Shown here piece by piece: positions 1 through 6,857 of a stretch of 10,102 nucleotides of DNA. Location of the stretch: positions 1 to 10,102 of the forward strand of contig JAWXTP010000110.1 of the NCBI GenBank assembly GCA_044433415.1, read 5' to 3'. Positions within the stretch are counted from its first letter, which is position 1, and each line of letters opens with the position of its first letter. The translations under genes were made by a program, and so were the position numbers. The notes under the pieces were generated by a model. It worked only from the letters and a program-made list of their open reading frames with translations, was not told the DNA's origin and did not search any database. This DNA is from JAWXTP01 sp044433415 (GTDB taxonomy: Bacteria > Bacteroidota > Bacteroidia > Bacteroidales > Rikenellaceae).

Positions 1-111
1 CGAGGTTCGTCCGAATTTACGCCTGTGGACTTGACGGCTCTGTTATCTTCTTTTGCAAAAAATGGGATAGCAACTAGCAAGGTAGAAACAGGAATGCAAC
101 ATAAATCCTAA
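1..111 (+). CDS. C-terminal end of an unidentified protein (partial at window edge)
   Basis: Frame 1 is open from the first base to a TAA at 109-111 and gives 36 residues ending in VETGMQHKS. The other two plus frames close earlier. The stretch is visibly richer in G+C than the AT-rich DNA after it, as expected of coding sequence. I do not recognise the family: no catalytic motif or membrane segment is visible in this tail. The true start lies upstream of the window. It could also be a chance open frame, since only 111 bases are visible. Confidence 0.4.
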   Translation, partial: RGSSEFTPVDLTALLSSFAKNGIATSKVETGMQHKS

Positions 112-149
112 ACATATAAATATTTATATGTATTTATAAGATTTTGTAA

Positions 150-284
150 GTTTGTAGAACCGGAAGATGTAAATTTCAATATGATGAAATTCTAGCGAAA
201 AAGAAGAAAGTTAAGGAAATTGAGGCTGTCTCAAAATATAATTATGGATTTGAAAAATTCTTAGAGTCTTTGAAGCAAGTTTAG
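150..284 (+). pseudogene. Possible decayed C-terminal coding remnant
   Basis: A 44-codon open stretch without an in-frame ATG ends at TAG 282-284. Its second half reads like protein: a lysine-rich part (ILAKKKKVKEIEAVSKYN) followed by GFEKFLESLKQV. The neighbouring frame (≡1 mod 3) reads VEPEDVNF at 154-177 and then hits a stop at 193-195, so a small indel near 178-180 may have split one original frame. I cannot name the family. It may belong to a vanished gene or mobile element. A chance open frame in A-rich DNA remains a serious alternative. Confidence 0.25.
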
Positions 285-343
285 TTGAATATTTTTGTTA
301 ATTATATACTAACAGTTTAGAATGAACAAAAATATTCAACTAA
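281..343. repeat. 19-bp perfect inverted repeat (hairpin)
   Basis: The arms at 281-299 and 325-343 are exact reverse complements (TTAGTTGAATATTTTTGTT against its complement) around a 25-base loop. The left arm contains the stop codon of the remnant at 150-284, so the structure may once have been its terminator. The stem is AT-rich and no U-run follows directly, so it is not a textbook intrinsic terminator. It could equally be a palindromic relic of a mobile element. Confidence 0.6.
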
Positions 344-510
344 TTACTGTAGGATATTTCTATTTCTATTTTTACGTTTACTTGTTAAATTATGTATCAA
401 TCAAAAAAAATACAATATACAGCTTTATAGTACAAAGCCTTATGTTTTTAATGAAAAGTTTAAGGGGACTTCTGTAGCTTTTCTCAAATATATTTGCTAT
501 ATTTACAAAA

Positions 511-530
511 TAATTCGTCCTGTAGGGACC
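511..530. repeat. Small REP-like palindrome (tentative)
   Basis: The core GTCCTGTAGGGAC (517-529) is a 4-bp GTCC/GGAC palindrome around a five-base loop, closed further by a possible T-G wobble. It resembles, from memory, short CGTCCC-TA-GGGAC type palindromes dispersed in intergenic DNA of some Bacteroidales. A single copy cannot establish a repeat family. It lies 13 bases before the ATG at 543. Confidence 0.25.
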
Positions 531-542
531 AGATGTACTATT

Positions 543-965
543 ATGAGGCTAAAGCTAACTATACTATTTGCAATTTTATCGCTATTCTTTTTCTGTCATG
601 CAGATAAAGAAAGTGCTGCTGTGTGTAGTGGTGTAGAGCTAGCTGTTGCAGAGCCTATTAATGCTGAGCTAGGAGATGTAGACCCGTTTGATTTGTCGTA
701 TGACTTAACGAGCGAGGAATTTTCCCCAGCTCAAAGTATTTTTGACTTAGCAGGTTGTCGTATATCTTCAAATAACATTCCTGTAACGTGTGTAGGCGAA
801 AGAAATAATATCACCAAACGTCGTAACTTAAGCCTTCTTTTATTTGTAAAATTTGCTGTGGCAAATGTGTATTCTGAATGTAGCTACTCTCGTAGTTGTA
901 ATTTCCCATTCGCACACCAACCACAAAAGAACCTGTTTTTTTCTCTTTGTAATATTAGGATTTAG
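543..965 (+). CDS. Small exported protein of unknown function
   Basis: The 140-residue product starts with a basic residue pair and a hydrophobic run (about residues 5-18, LTILFAILSLFFFC), a plausible Sec signal peptide. A lipobox reading ending at Cys18 is possible but weak. Residues 22-75 are acidic (DVDPFDLSYDLTSEEF). The C-terminal third is unusual: a basic stretch KRRNLSLLLF, then Cys112, Cys118 and Cys136 in a tail ending FFSLCNIRI. I do not recognise a family. It is followed by 147 bases of AT-rich DNA and then another unknown membrane-protein gene on the same strand. The signal peptide is the best support that it is real; the gene context gives no function. Confidence 0.55.
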   Translation: MRLKLTILFAILSLFFFCHADKESAAVCSGVELAVAEPINAELGDVDPFDLSYDLTSEEFSPAQSIFDLAGCRISSNNIPVTCVGERNNITKRRNLSLLLFVKFAVANVYSECSYSRSCNFPFAHQPQKNLFFSLCNIRI

Positions 966-1061
966 AATTTGTTTTAAACATTATTAAAACAATTTAAAAC
1001 TATCGTTATTTTTACTCATAAGGTAAAAATAGCCATTTTGCGCCATAATTATTATCGGCAT

Positions 1062-1103
1062 TAATCACTAATCATTAATCACTAATCATTAATCACTAAT
1101 CAT
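1062..1103. repeat. Tandem heptamer repeat TAATCAY, six units
   Basis: Six consecutive 7-base units alternate TAATCAC and TAATCAT, equivalent to three 14-bp copies, ending nine bases before the ATG at 1113. A reverse-complement fragment of the same motif (AGTGATTAAT, 9809-9818) lies in the intergenic DNA after the BlaI gene, so this may be a dispersed intergenic sequence type. Such a tract can change length by slippage, and here that would alter the leader immediately before a start codon. Confidence 0.85.
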
Positions 1104-1112
1104 TATTTAAGT

Positions 1113-1604
1113 ATGAAATCAGTAATAAACCTTCCAGAAAATATAGTAACACAGAAAGTAAGCCTTACAAAATTAGTAACTCTTACAACACTTATAGCAG
1201 TAATTTCTATACTAGCCTTACTAATTGCGCTTGTAGATTTTGAAAATTATTCTTATCTTTCACAACTTATTATCACTGCATGTTTTATATGTACTATTGT
1301 TGTTTTGTTTCTAGGCTTTTCATTAAAGCAAGATGTACATGCTGAGAGTGGAAGTCCACTAATTAGTAAGACCATAGATTTTCCAGCATCAAAATATACT
1401 GAGGTGTCAGTAGATGCAAAATCTAACAACTGGTTGAAATTGGATAAAATAAAAACTAAACCTGATGATACTATAATGAAGTTAGAGCTTACCTATTCTA
1501 AAGATAGGAGTTTTGTAGCCTATCAGTTTTTTCACTATGTGCCTTATATTTATGAGCCTTGTAGTGAGATTTACTACTTAGATAAGTCAAACTTTGATTT
1601 GTAG
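1113..1604 (+). CDS. Two-helix membrane protein of unknown function
   Basis: The 163-residue protein has a short polar N-terminus, two hydrophobic segments (about residues 21-42 and 50-70) separated by a short polar loop (DFENYS), and a soluble C-terminal domain of about 90 residues. The soluble part is rich in beta-like patterns and aromatic residues (FFHYVPYIYEP, 139-149). No catalytic motif is visible and I do not recognise the family. By the positive-inside expectation both termini would face the cytoplasm. It is probably transcribed alone: the heptamer repeat sits in front and a strong terminator follows directly, isolating it from trkH. Confidence 0.65.
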   Translation: MKSVINLPENIVTQKVSLTKLVTLTTLIAVISILALLIALVDFENYSYLSQLIITACFICTIVVLFLGFSLKQDVHAESGSPLISKTIDFPASKYTEVSVDAKSNNWLKLDKIKTKPDDTIMKLELTYSKDRSFVAYQFFHYVPYIYEPCSEIYYLDKSNFDL

Positions 1605-1612
1605 AACTTCCT

Positions 1613-1668
1613 TATATACATGTATCACCTTTATTCTGCATTTAGGTGATACATGCATATATTTTGTT
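1613..1668 (+). terminator. Intrinsic terminator after the two-helix membrane protein gene
   Basis: A 12-bp perfect stem (CATGTATCACCT at 1619-1630, complement at 1644-1655) with a 13-base loop extends outward to 17 paired positions of 18 (1613-1630/1644-1661). It is followed by a T-rich tract (ATTTTGTTT). It starts nine bases after the stop codon at 1602-1604, a typical intrinsic terminator position. Confidence 0.8.
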
Positions 1669-1676
1669 TGTAATTA

Positions 1677-3445
1677 ATGTTATTTATGTTAAATAGATTA
1701 CTCTTATACCGCAAAAAGTTAGTCAAACCTTATGTTGACCTTTTTCTTAAAATCCTTGAAAGTATATGCATCTTTGCATCTGCTTTTTTCATTGTGACTA
1801 TTGTTTTTAAATATGGATTTATAGTTTCAGATGAGGAATATGCTGTGATAGAGGTTATAAAGAGTATTATCCTAAAAGTTTTCTTTATAAGTTCTGTATT
1901 TCACCTTGCCTTTGACTTTAATAATATAAAACAGCAATATGGTAAATTAGCTTGGGTTATGACTGGGCTTCTTTACTTGACTGCCATACCTGCATACTTT
2001 AGAGAACCTTCTCCTGGTTTCATGTATGACGTGTGGCATATGCTTAATAGCGGTATTTACCAAAGTATTTTACTAGCCATGCTTTCTATTTTGCACCTTT
2101 CAGATTGGGTTGTTAAAATTCTTAGTAAACGCGTCAACCCTTCTTTGATATTTTCTGTAAGTTTTCTAGTCATCATTTTGATAGGTGCAGGATTGTTGAT
2201 GCTTCCGCGAGCAACCTATAACGGAATTTCTTTTATTGATGCTCTTTTTACTTCTACAAGTGCTACTTGTGTGACAGGTCTTACGACGGTAGATGTGTCG
2301 ACGGTTTTTACTCCTATGGGCTTGGTGTTTATAATGATACTGATTCAGATAGGTGGTATAGGAGTTATGACTCTAACAAGTTTCTTTGCTCTTTTCTTCA
2401 TGGGTAACACCTCGTTGAGTAATCAAACACTCATAAATGATATGATAAGCTCCAAATCACTGAACTCTCTTTTAACAACCTTATTATATATCCTTGGTTT
2501 TACTATAGGAATAGAGGCTATAGGTGCAGCTTTTATTTTTCTAGATATACATAACACCATGGGTATGACTCTTAAAGAAGAAATAGCATTTTCTGTTTTT
2601 CATTCTATATCCGCCTTTTGTAATGCTGGATTTTCTACCATGTCAGGTAACCTTGGCAATGAGCTACTAATAAAAGGGCATAATCCTTTCTATATGACTA
2701 TCTCCGTATTAATTATCCTTGGAGGTATAGGTTTTCCTATACTTGTAAATCTATATGATTGGGTTAAATATTTTGTGCGAAGGGTTTATAAACGCTATAT
2801 TCAAAAAACTCACATGCCTGATAGACAGGTACATATTTATGATATTAATACTAAGATAGTTGTAGCAATATCTATAGTGTTAATAGTTGTCGGGACTATA
2901 TCCATAGGAATATTAGAGTGGAATGGTGCCTTTCGCGGAATGTCTGTGTTAGATAAGTGTGTGCAGTCGTTCTTTACTGCTGTGTGCCCACGGACGGCAG
3001 GATTCTCAAGTGTTAGCCTAGCTTCTTTTAGTGTTCAGTCTCTATTACTTATAATATTTTTAATGGTCATAGGTGGAGCTTCTCAATTTTGCAGGGACGT
3101 TCAGAAGTTACGGTTTTTAATAGAGCCCTATCTACAGATTCTATTAGACGTTCTAATAGTATATTCATTCTGTACGTACACATTATTTTTATAGCGGTGT
3201 TCATGTTGTCTTTGTTTGAGCCTGATTTGTCTTTGAAGTCCTTATTTTTCGAAGCTATATCAGCACTTAGTACCGTAGGTGCAAGCCTTGACTTAACACC
3301 TCTTCTAGGTACAGATAGCAAAATGGTTATTATAGTGTTGATGTTTATAGGGCGTGTGGGAGTTCTCACCACAATTACAAGCCTTATGAAACAACCAAGG
3401 AACAATAAAATACAATATGCTAGTGGAAATATAATAATAAACTAA
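1677..3445 (+). pseudogene. trkH: TrkH/KtrB-family potassium channel subunit, interrupted by a frame-shifting deletion
   Basis: This family forms the membrane pore of Trk/Ktr K+ uptake systems and has four membrane-pore-membrane repeats. The first frame (1677-3194) carries filter loops 1-3: TSATCVTGL (residues 194-202), NAGF (316-319) and RTAGF (439-443). The fourth, SALSTVGASLDL, and the conserved FIGRVG of the last helix lie in another frame ending at 3445. The break is at GGASQ (codon for Q470 at 3084-3086). Family members normally continue there with a Gly-rich intramembrane gate loop (STAGGIK-like) and a helix start. Instead the DNA jumps to GRSEVTVFNRALS in the +2 frame. The gate loop is missing in all frames, so this looks like a deletion of roughly 20-25 codons plus a frame change, not a one-base error. 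The first frame runs on to a stop at 3192-3194, replacing the fourth repeat with unrelated sequence. The TTG at 3089 is not a credible start. Confidence 0.85.
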
Positions 3446-3458
3446 ATTTAATAATACA

Positions 3459-4145
3459 ATGAAATATATAATTATAGGATTAGGCAATTATGGCCAAATG
3501 TTAGCACGTGAGCTAACTACTTTAGGGCATGAAGTTATAGGCATAGATAGTGATGCAGCAAAGATAGAAAGCATAAAAGATGTTATCTCAACATCCTTTG
3601 TGTTGGATTCTACAGACGAACAGTCCCTATCTATTTTACCAATTAGAGCTGTAGATGTGGTTATAGTTTCTATAGGAGAAGCCTTTGGTGCATCTATAAA
3701 AACGGTGGCTTTATTAAAAAAGAATAATGCAAAACGTATTTATGCGCGAGCTATAGATTCTGTACATAAAGCAGTGCTTGAGGCTTTTAATATAGAGATG
3801 ATATTAACACCTGAGAAAGATGCCGCACGGAGTTTAGCTCAACTTTTAGATTTAAATGTAAATGTGGAATCCCTAAGATTGGATGCTGATTATTACATCG
3901 TGAAATTTAAAGCTCCTGTATCTCTTTTAGGGTATAAATTGCAGGATATAGCCCTAGAGAAAGAATTTAATTTAAAAATTATAGCTTTATTAAAAGGTGA
4001 AAAATTAACAAATAACCTCGGTGTACCTATCTACAACAAGGTTGTTGATGAAAACCTTGATGGAAATTATGCGGTTAAAGAAAATGACTATCTAGTTTGT
4101 TATGGTAAATACAAAAATTTTATGCAATTTTGGAAATCAATTTAA
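3459..4145 (+). CDS. trkA: TrkA/KtrA-type regulator of K+ uptake (RCK domain protein)
   Basis: This cytoplasmic protein normally forms a ring under TrkH/KtrB and gates it in response to nucleotides. The N-terminal RCK/Rossmann domain shows GLGNYG (residues 7-12) for the dinucleotide pyrophosphate and acidic Asp30 at the end of strand 2 for the ribose (VIGIDSD). The domain runs to about residue 130 and a TrkA_C domain follows (about 137-226). The length of 228 residues suits the single-RCK KtrA type, not the double-length enterobacterial TrkA. It begins 13 bases after the end of the trkH reading and is complete, although its partner channel is broken. It may act on another channel gene elsewhere or be on the way to loss. 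Confidence 0.9.
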   Translation: MKYIIIGLGNYGQMLARELTTLGHEVIGIDSDAAKIESIKDVISTSFVLDSTDEQSLSILPIRAVDVVIVSIGEAFGASIKTVALLKKNNAKRIYARAIDSVHKAVLEAFNIEMILTPEKDAARSLAQLLDLNVNVESLRLDADYYIVKFKAPVSLLGYKLQDIALEKEFNLKIIALLKGEKLTNNLGVPIYNKVVDENLDGNYAVKENDYLVCYGKYKNFMQFWKSI

Positions 4146-4173
4146 CGATTAACTTTTTATTGACTATATAATT

Positions 4174-5106
4174 ATGAGAAAAATAAATCTATACTTCCTT
4201 TCATTATTACTGTTTTTTGCATGTGCAAAATCTGAGAGTAGTAATAATGAACCTATGCCAGCTCAGCCTGATTACTCTCTTTCTGATACTTGGTATACTA
4301 ATGTAACCAACGCGCCAACCAATGAAGTAGATGTTTTCTATATTTTACCTACATGTATTTTTGATTGGACAGATAGCGAAGGTATAACTTACCATTATGG
4401 AGATATAAACAATGAGGAGCACCGTGCAGCTCAGCTATATTCTTATGAGCTAGCAGAAGATATTTTTGGTGAGTCTACTAATTTCTATGCTCCTTATTAT
4501 CGTCAAATATCGCTAGACGTATGGATGGAAGGAGAAGAAGCTGTAGAGCGACTTTTCCCTGCGGCTATGGAAGATATTAAAGATGCTTTTGATAACTTTA
4601 TAGAGACCAAAAATGACAACCGTCCTTTTGTTATTGCAGGTTTTAGTCAAGGAGGTAAATGTGCTGTAGAACTTGTTAAGGGACTATCTGTTGAGGAGCG
4701 TGAGCGTTTGGTTGCAGCTTACGTTATAGGTTATAAGGTGACAAGTGATGATTTGCAGAATTCAAATATAAAAGGTGCTACTAGCGCTACAGATACGGGT
4801 GTAACAATATGTTATAGCTCTGTAGAAACTGTAGAGGCTATAAACCCTGTAATTTCCGCTTCTGAACTTTGCATTAATCCTGTAAGTTGGACTACTACCG
4901 ACCTTCCTGCACAGTTGAATGATAGTGTGACTGTTACAGTGAATCCTAGTTACAGTGTGCTTATTGTAGATGGCTTAGATAGTGAAGCGCTATATATTCC
5001 TGAGCTGAAAGACTTGTTTGAACAAGGTAATTATCACCTTCAAGAGTTAACTCTTTACAAGGATTGTTTAAGTGAGAATATAGATGCAAGAATCAATGCG
5101 TTTTAA
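4174..5106 (+). CDS. DUF3089-family alpha/beta-hydrolase lipoprotein
   Basis: The N-terminus has a lipoprotein signal (hydrophobic residues 6-16, then LFFAC with Cys17 as the lipidation site), followed by a Ser/Asn/Pro-rich linker to about residue 38. The mature part matches what I know of DUF3089: DVFYILPTC (53-61), FYAPYYRQ (104-111), the nucleophile elbow GFSQG (156-160, Ser158) and CINPVSW (233-239). His288 in GNYHLQE near the C-terminus is a candidate catalytic His. Substrate is unknown; the family is predicted to hydrolyse esters or peptides. The protein should be membrane-anchored on the periplasmic or surface side. It follows trkA by 28 bases and is probably co-transcribed, with no evident functional link to K+ transport. 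Confidence 0.85.
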   Translation: MRKINLYFLSLLLFFACAKSESSNNEPMPAQPDYSLSDTWYTNVTNAPTNEVDVFYILPTCIFDWTDSEGITYHYGDINNEEHRAAQLYSYELAEDIFGESTNFYAPYYRQISLDVWMEGEEAVERLFPAAMEDIKDAFDNFIETKNDNRPFVIAGFSQGGKCAVELVKGLSVEERERLVAAYVIGYKVTSDDLQNSNIKGATSATDTGVTICYSSVETVEAINPVISASELCINPVSWTTTDLPAQLNDSVTVTVNPSYSVLIVDGLDSEALYIPELKDLFEQGNYHLQELTLYKDCLSENIDARINAF

Positions 5107-5135
5107 GTTTTAATAGATTTCTTAAAATAATAGAC

Positions 5136-5690
5136 ATGACAGAAAAAGAAAAGATGTTGAGGGGTGAGATATATAACGCCAATTATGATAAGGAGCTGCT
5201 TGCTGAACGTGCCTTATGTAAAGAACTATGCTATGATTATAATAACTTGCGACCTTCACAAACCACTGAACGTGAGGTGTTACTTCGCAAGTTGCTAGGG
5301 CGCTGTGGTGAAGTATTTACTATAGAACCTTCTATTTGGTTTGATTATGGTTATAATATTACTATAGGTGAGAATTTTTACTCTAACCATAATCTTGTAA
5401 TTTTAGATGGAGCGCCTGTCACATTTGGGGATAATGTATTTATAGCGCCTAACTGTGGTTTTTATACTGCTACTCATCCTTTAGATGCTGCGCAACGTAA
5501 TGAAGGATTGGAATATGCTAAACCTATAACCATAGGTAATAATGTATGGATAGGTGGAGGAGTTACTGTACTACCTGGGGTTACTATAGGTGACAACTGT
5601 GTAATTGGGGCAGGAAGTGTAGTTGTAAAGTCTATACCTGCTAATTCTGTAGCCATAGGTAATCCATGTAAGGTGCATAAGAATTTATAA
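5136..5690 (+). CDS. maa: Maltose/galactoside O-acetyltransferase (left-handed beta-helix)
   Basis: The enzyme transfers acetyl from acetyl-CoA to a sugar hydroxyl and is a cytoplasmic trimer in known members. The 184-residue protein has the Mac-type N-terminal helical part (MTEKEKMLRGEIYNA; about 1-60). A hexapeptide-repeat beta helix follows, with units such as ITIGEN, VTFGDN, ITIGNN, VWIGGG and VTIGDN (about 74-165). The catalytic His is His114 in the family motif TATHPLD. The C-terminal SVAIGNPCKV is also characteristic. Physiological substrate is not certain in this family, and related Nod-factor or serine acetyltransferase-like enzymes share the fold. It starts 29 bases after the DUF3089 gene and ends 20 bases before the AlkD-like gene. 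Confidence 0.88.
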   Translation: MTEKEKMLRGEIYNANYDKELLAERALCKELCYDYNNLRPSQTTEREVLLRKLLGRCGEVFTIEPSIWFDYGYNITIGENFYSNHNLVILDGAPVTFGDNVFIAPNCGFYTATHPLDAAQRNEGLEYAKPITIGNNVWIGGGVTVLPGVTIGDNCVIGAGSVVVKSIPANSVAIGNPCKVHKNL

Positions 5691-5710
5691 CTTTCTTAAA
5701 AAACAGTAAA

Positions 5711-6409
5711 ATGAAATACGAAACTATAAAAGAGCAATTATTATCACTTGGCTCACCAGAAAAAGCGCAATTACAGCAACGCTTTTTTAAGTGTGGCAAA
5801 GGAGGGTATGCAGAAAGTGATAAGTTTTTAGGAATCACAGTTCCAGAAACACGTTCAGTGGCAAAATTACTAGGTGCTGTTGAGCTATATGAAATATGGA
5901 AGTTATTACAAGACGAATATCATGAATGCCGTATGCTTGCTCTTTTTGTGCTTGTAGAACGTTATAAACGAGGTAACGAGGAATTGAAAGATGAGATTTA
6001 TAAAGGTTGCCTTACAAATATAAAATATATCAACAATTGGGATTTAATAGATGTAAATTGCCCTAAAATTATAGGTGCGCATTTACTAAATCGCAATCGT
6101 GAACTTCTGTACCGCTTAGCGCAAAGCAAGGAGCTTTGGGAACAGCGTATAGCAATAGTTTCAACACTACAATTCATACGAAACAATGATTTTAGTGACA
6201 CTATTGCTATTTCAGAGCTGCTTTTACATCATCCTCACGACCTAATCCAGAAGGCTGTAGGTTGGATGTTACGTGAGGTTGGTAAGCGTGATATACTGCT
6301 CCTTATAGATTTTCTAGACAAGCACCACAAAACAATGCCCCGTACCATGCTTCGCTATTCAATAGAAAAGCTCACCCCTATGGAGCGAGCTTATTATATG
6401 AAACGATAA
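5711..6409 (+). CDS. AlkD-like DNA alkylation repair glycosylase (HEAT-repeat)
   Basis: AlkD-type enzymes excise positively charged alkylated purines such as 7-methylguanine and 3-methyladenine without flipping the base. This 232-residue protein is all-helical, with the family hallmarks FFKCGKGGYAESDKFLG (25-41), NNWDLID (108-114), LWEQRIAIV (142-150), DLIQKAVGWMLREVGK (177-192) and MPRTMLRY (209-216). Residues matching the Bacillus cereus AlkD catalytic set (W109, D113, R148, W187) are visible as Trp110, Asp114, Arg146 and Trp185, so activity is likely. It is the last gene of the plus-strand run, starting 20 bases after maa. No clear terminator follows before the convergent gene. Confidence 0.9.
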   Translation: MKYETIKEQLLSLGSPEKAQLQQRFFKCGKGGYAESDKFLGITVPETRSVAKLLGAVELYEIWKLLQDEYHECRMLALFVLVERYKRGNEELKDEIYKGCLTNIKYINNWDLIDVNCPKIIGAHLLNRNRELLYRLAQSKELWEQRIAIVSTLQFIRNNDFSDTIAISELLLHHPHDLIQKAVGWMLREVGKRDILLLIDFLDKHHKTMPRTMLRYSIEKLTPMERAYYMKR

Positions 6410-6426
6410 ATATAGATATAATTAAA

Positions 6427-6813
6427 CTAAGAATTAGCAGGGAAGCCAAATACCATGTATACAGCACCTATTAGTAGGAAGAAAGCCACCAGGTGATTCC
6501 AGTGAAGTTCATTACCTTGAAAAAAGCAGTTTGCAAAGACAGTAAATACTATAAGCGTTATAACTTCCTGCATTACCTTAAGCTGCATAAGGGTAAAGGG
6601 ACCACCATTACCTATAAATCCCATTCTGTTAGCTGGTACTTGAAAAGAATATTCTGCAAGGGCTATAACCCATGAGAAAAGTATCACAGCATATAAAGGC
6701 CAGTTTGCGCTATGCCCAGTTTCTTGTAATTTAAGATGACCATACCATGCGAAAGTCATAAAGACATTAGATACAACAAGAAGTACTACTGTTATTAATC
6801 CTGTTTGCCACAT
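6427..6813 (-). CDS. DUF486 family small membrane protein (DMT superfamily)
   Basis: The 128-residue protein has four predicted membrane helices (about residues 5-24, 38-58, 77-97 and 107-123). It carries the DUF486 signatures MTFAWYGHLK (19-28), AEYSFQVPANRMG (53-65) and QLKVMQEVITLIVF (77-90). DUF486 is grouped with the drug/metabolite transporter fold, resembling half-size EmrE-like transporters, but its substrate is unknown. It starts 44 bases after the end of rlmF on the same strand, so it may be the last gene of that unit. Its stop faces the AlkD-like gene with only 17 bases between. Confidence 0.9.
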   Translation of the reverse strand: MWQTGLITVVLLVVSNVFMTFAWYGHLKLQETGHSANWPLYAVILFSWVIALAEYSFQVPANRMGFIGNGGPFTLMQLKVMQEVITLIVFTVFANCFFQGNELHWNHLVAFFLLIGAVYMVFGFPANS

Positions 6814-6857
6814 TTTATTTAAATTTTAAAGTTGTTTCATATTTAGGGAACACTGCT

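Larger units (their letters stand above)
112..542. other. Gene-poor AT-rich stretch with decayed sequence and inverted repeats
   Basis: No intact gene is visible in these 431 bases. They hold a probable coding remnant (150-284), a 19-bp perfect inverted repeat (281-299/325-343) and a short palindrome just before the next gene (517-529). The remainder is AT-rich with stops in all frames. The mixture looks like degraded intergenic or formerly mobile DNA, but no element boundary can be assigned. Confidence 0.6.

Noticed and set aside
222..236. GAGGCTGTCTCAAAA resembling the terminal inverted repeat of some insertion sequences
   Set aside because: No matching inverted end (TTTTGAGACAGCC-like), transposase or target duplication is visible, and the bases also fit within the reading of the coding remnant at 150-284.
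3080..3100. Programmed ribosomal frameshifting joining the two trkH frames
   Set aside because: A frameshift would not restore the gate-loop residues, which are encoded in none of the three frames here, and no slippery heptamer with a following stable hairpin is apparent.
3067..3405. Minus-strand 112-codon open frame over trkH
   Set aside because: It lies opposite recognisable trkH coding sequence, and its translation shows no family features.
3089..3445. A separate 118-codon gene starting at TTG 3089
   Set aside because: Its sequence is the C-terminal repeat of TrkH (fourth filter loop and FIGRVG helix). It is the displaced end of the broken trkH, not an independent gene.
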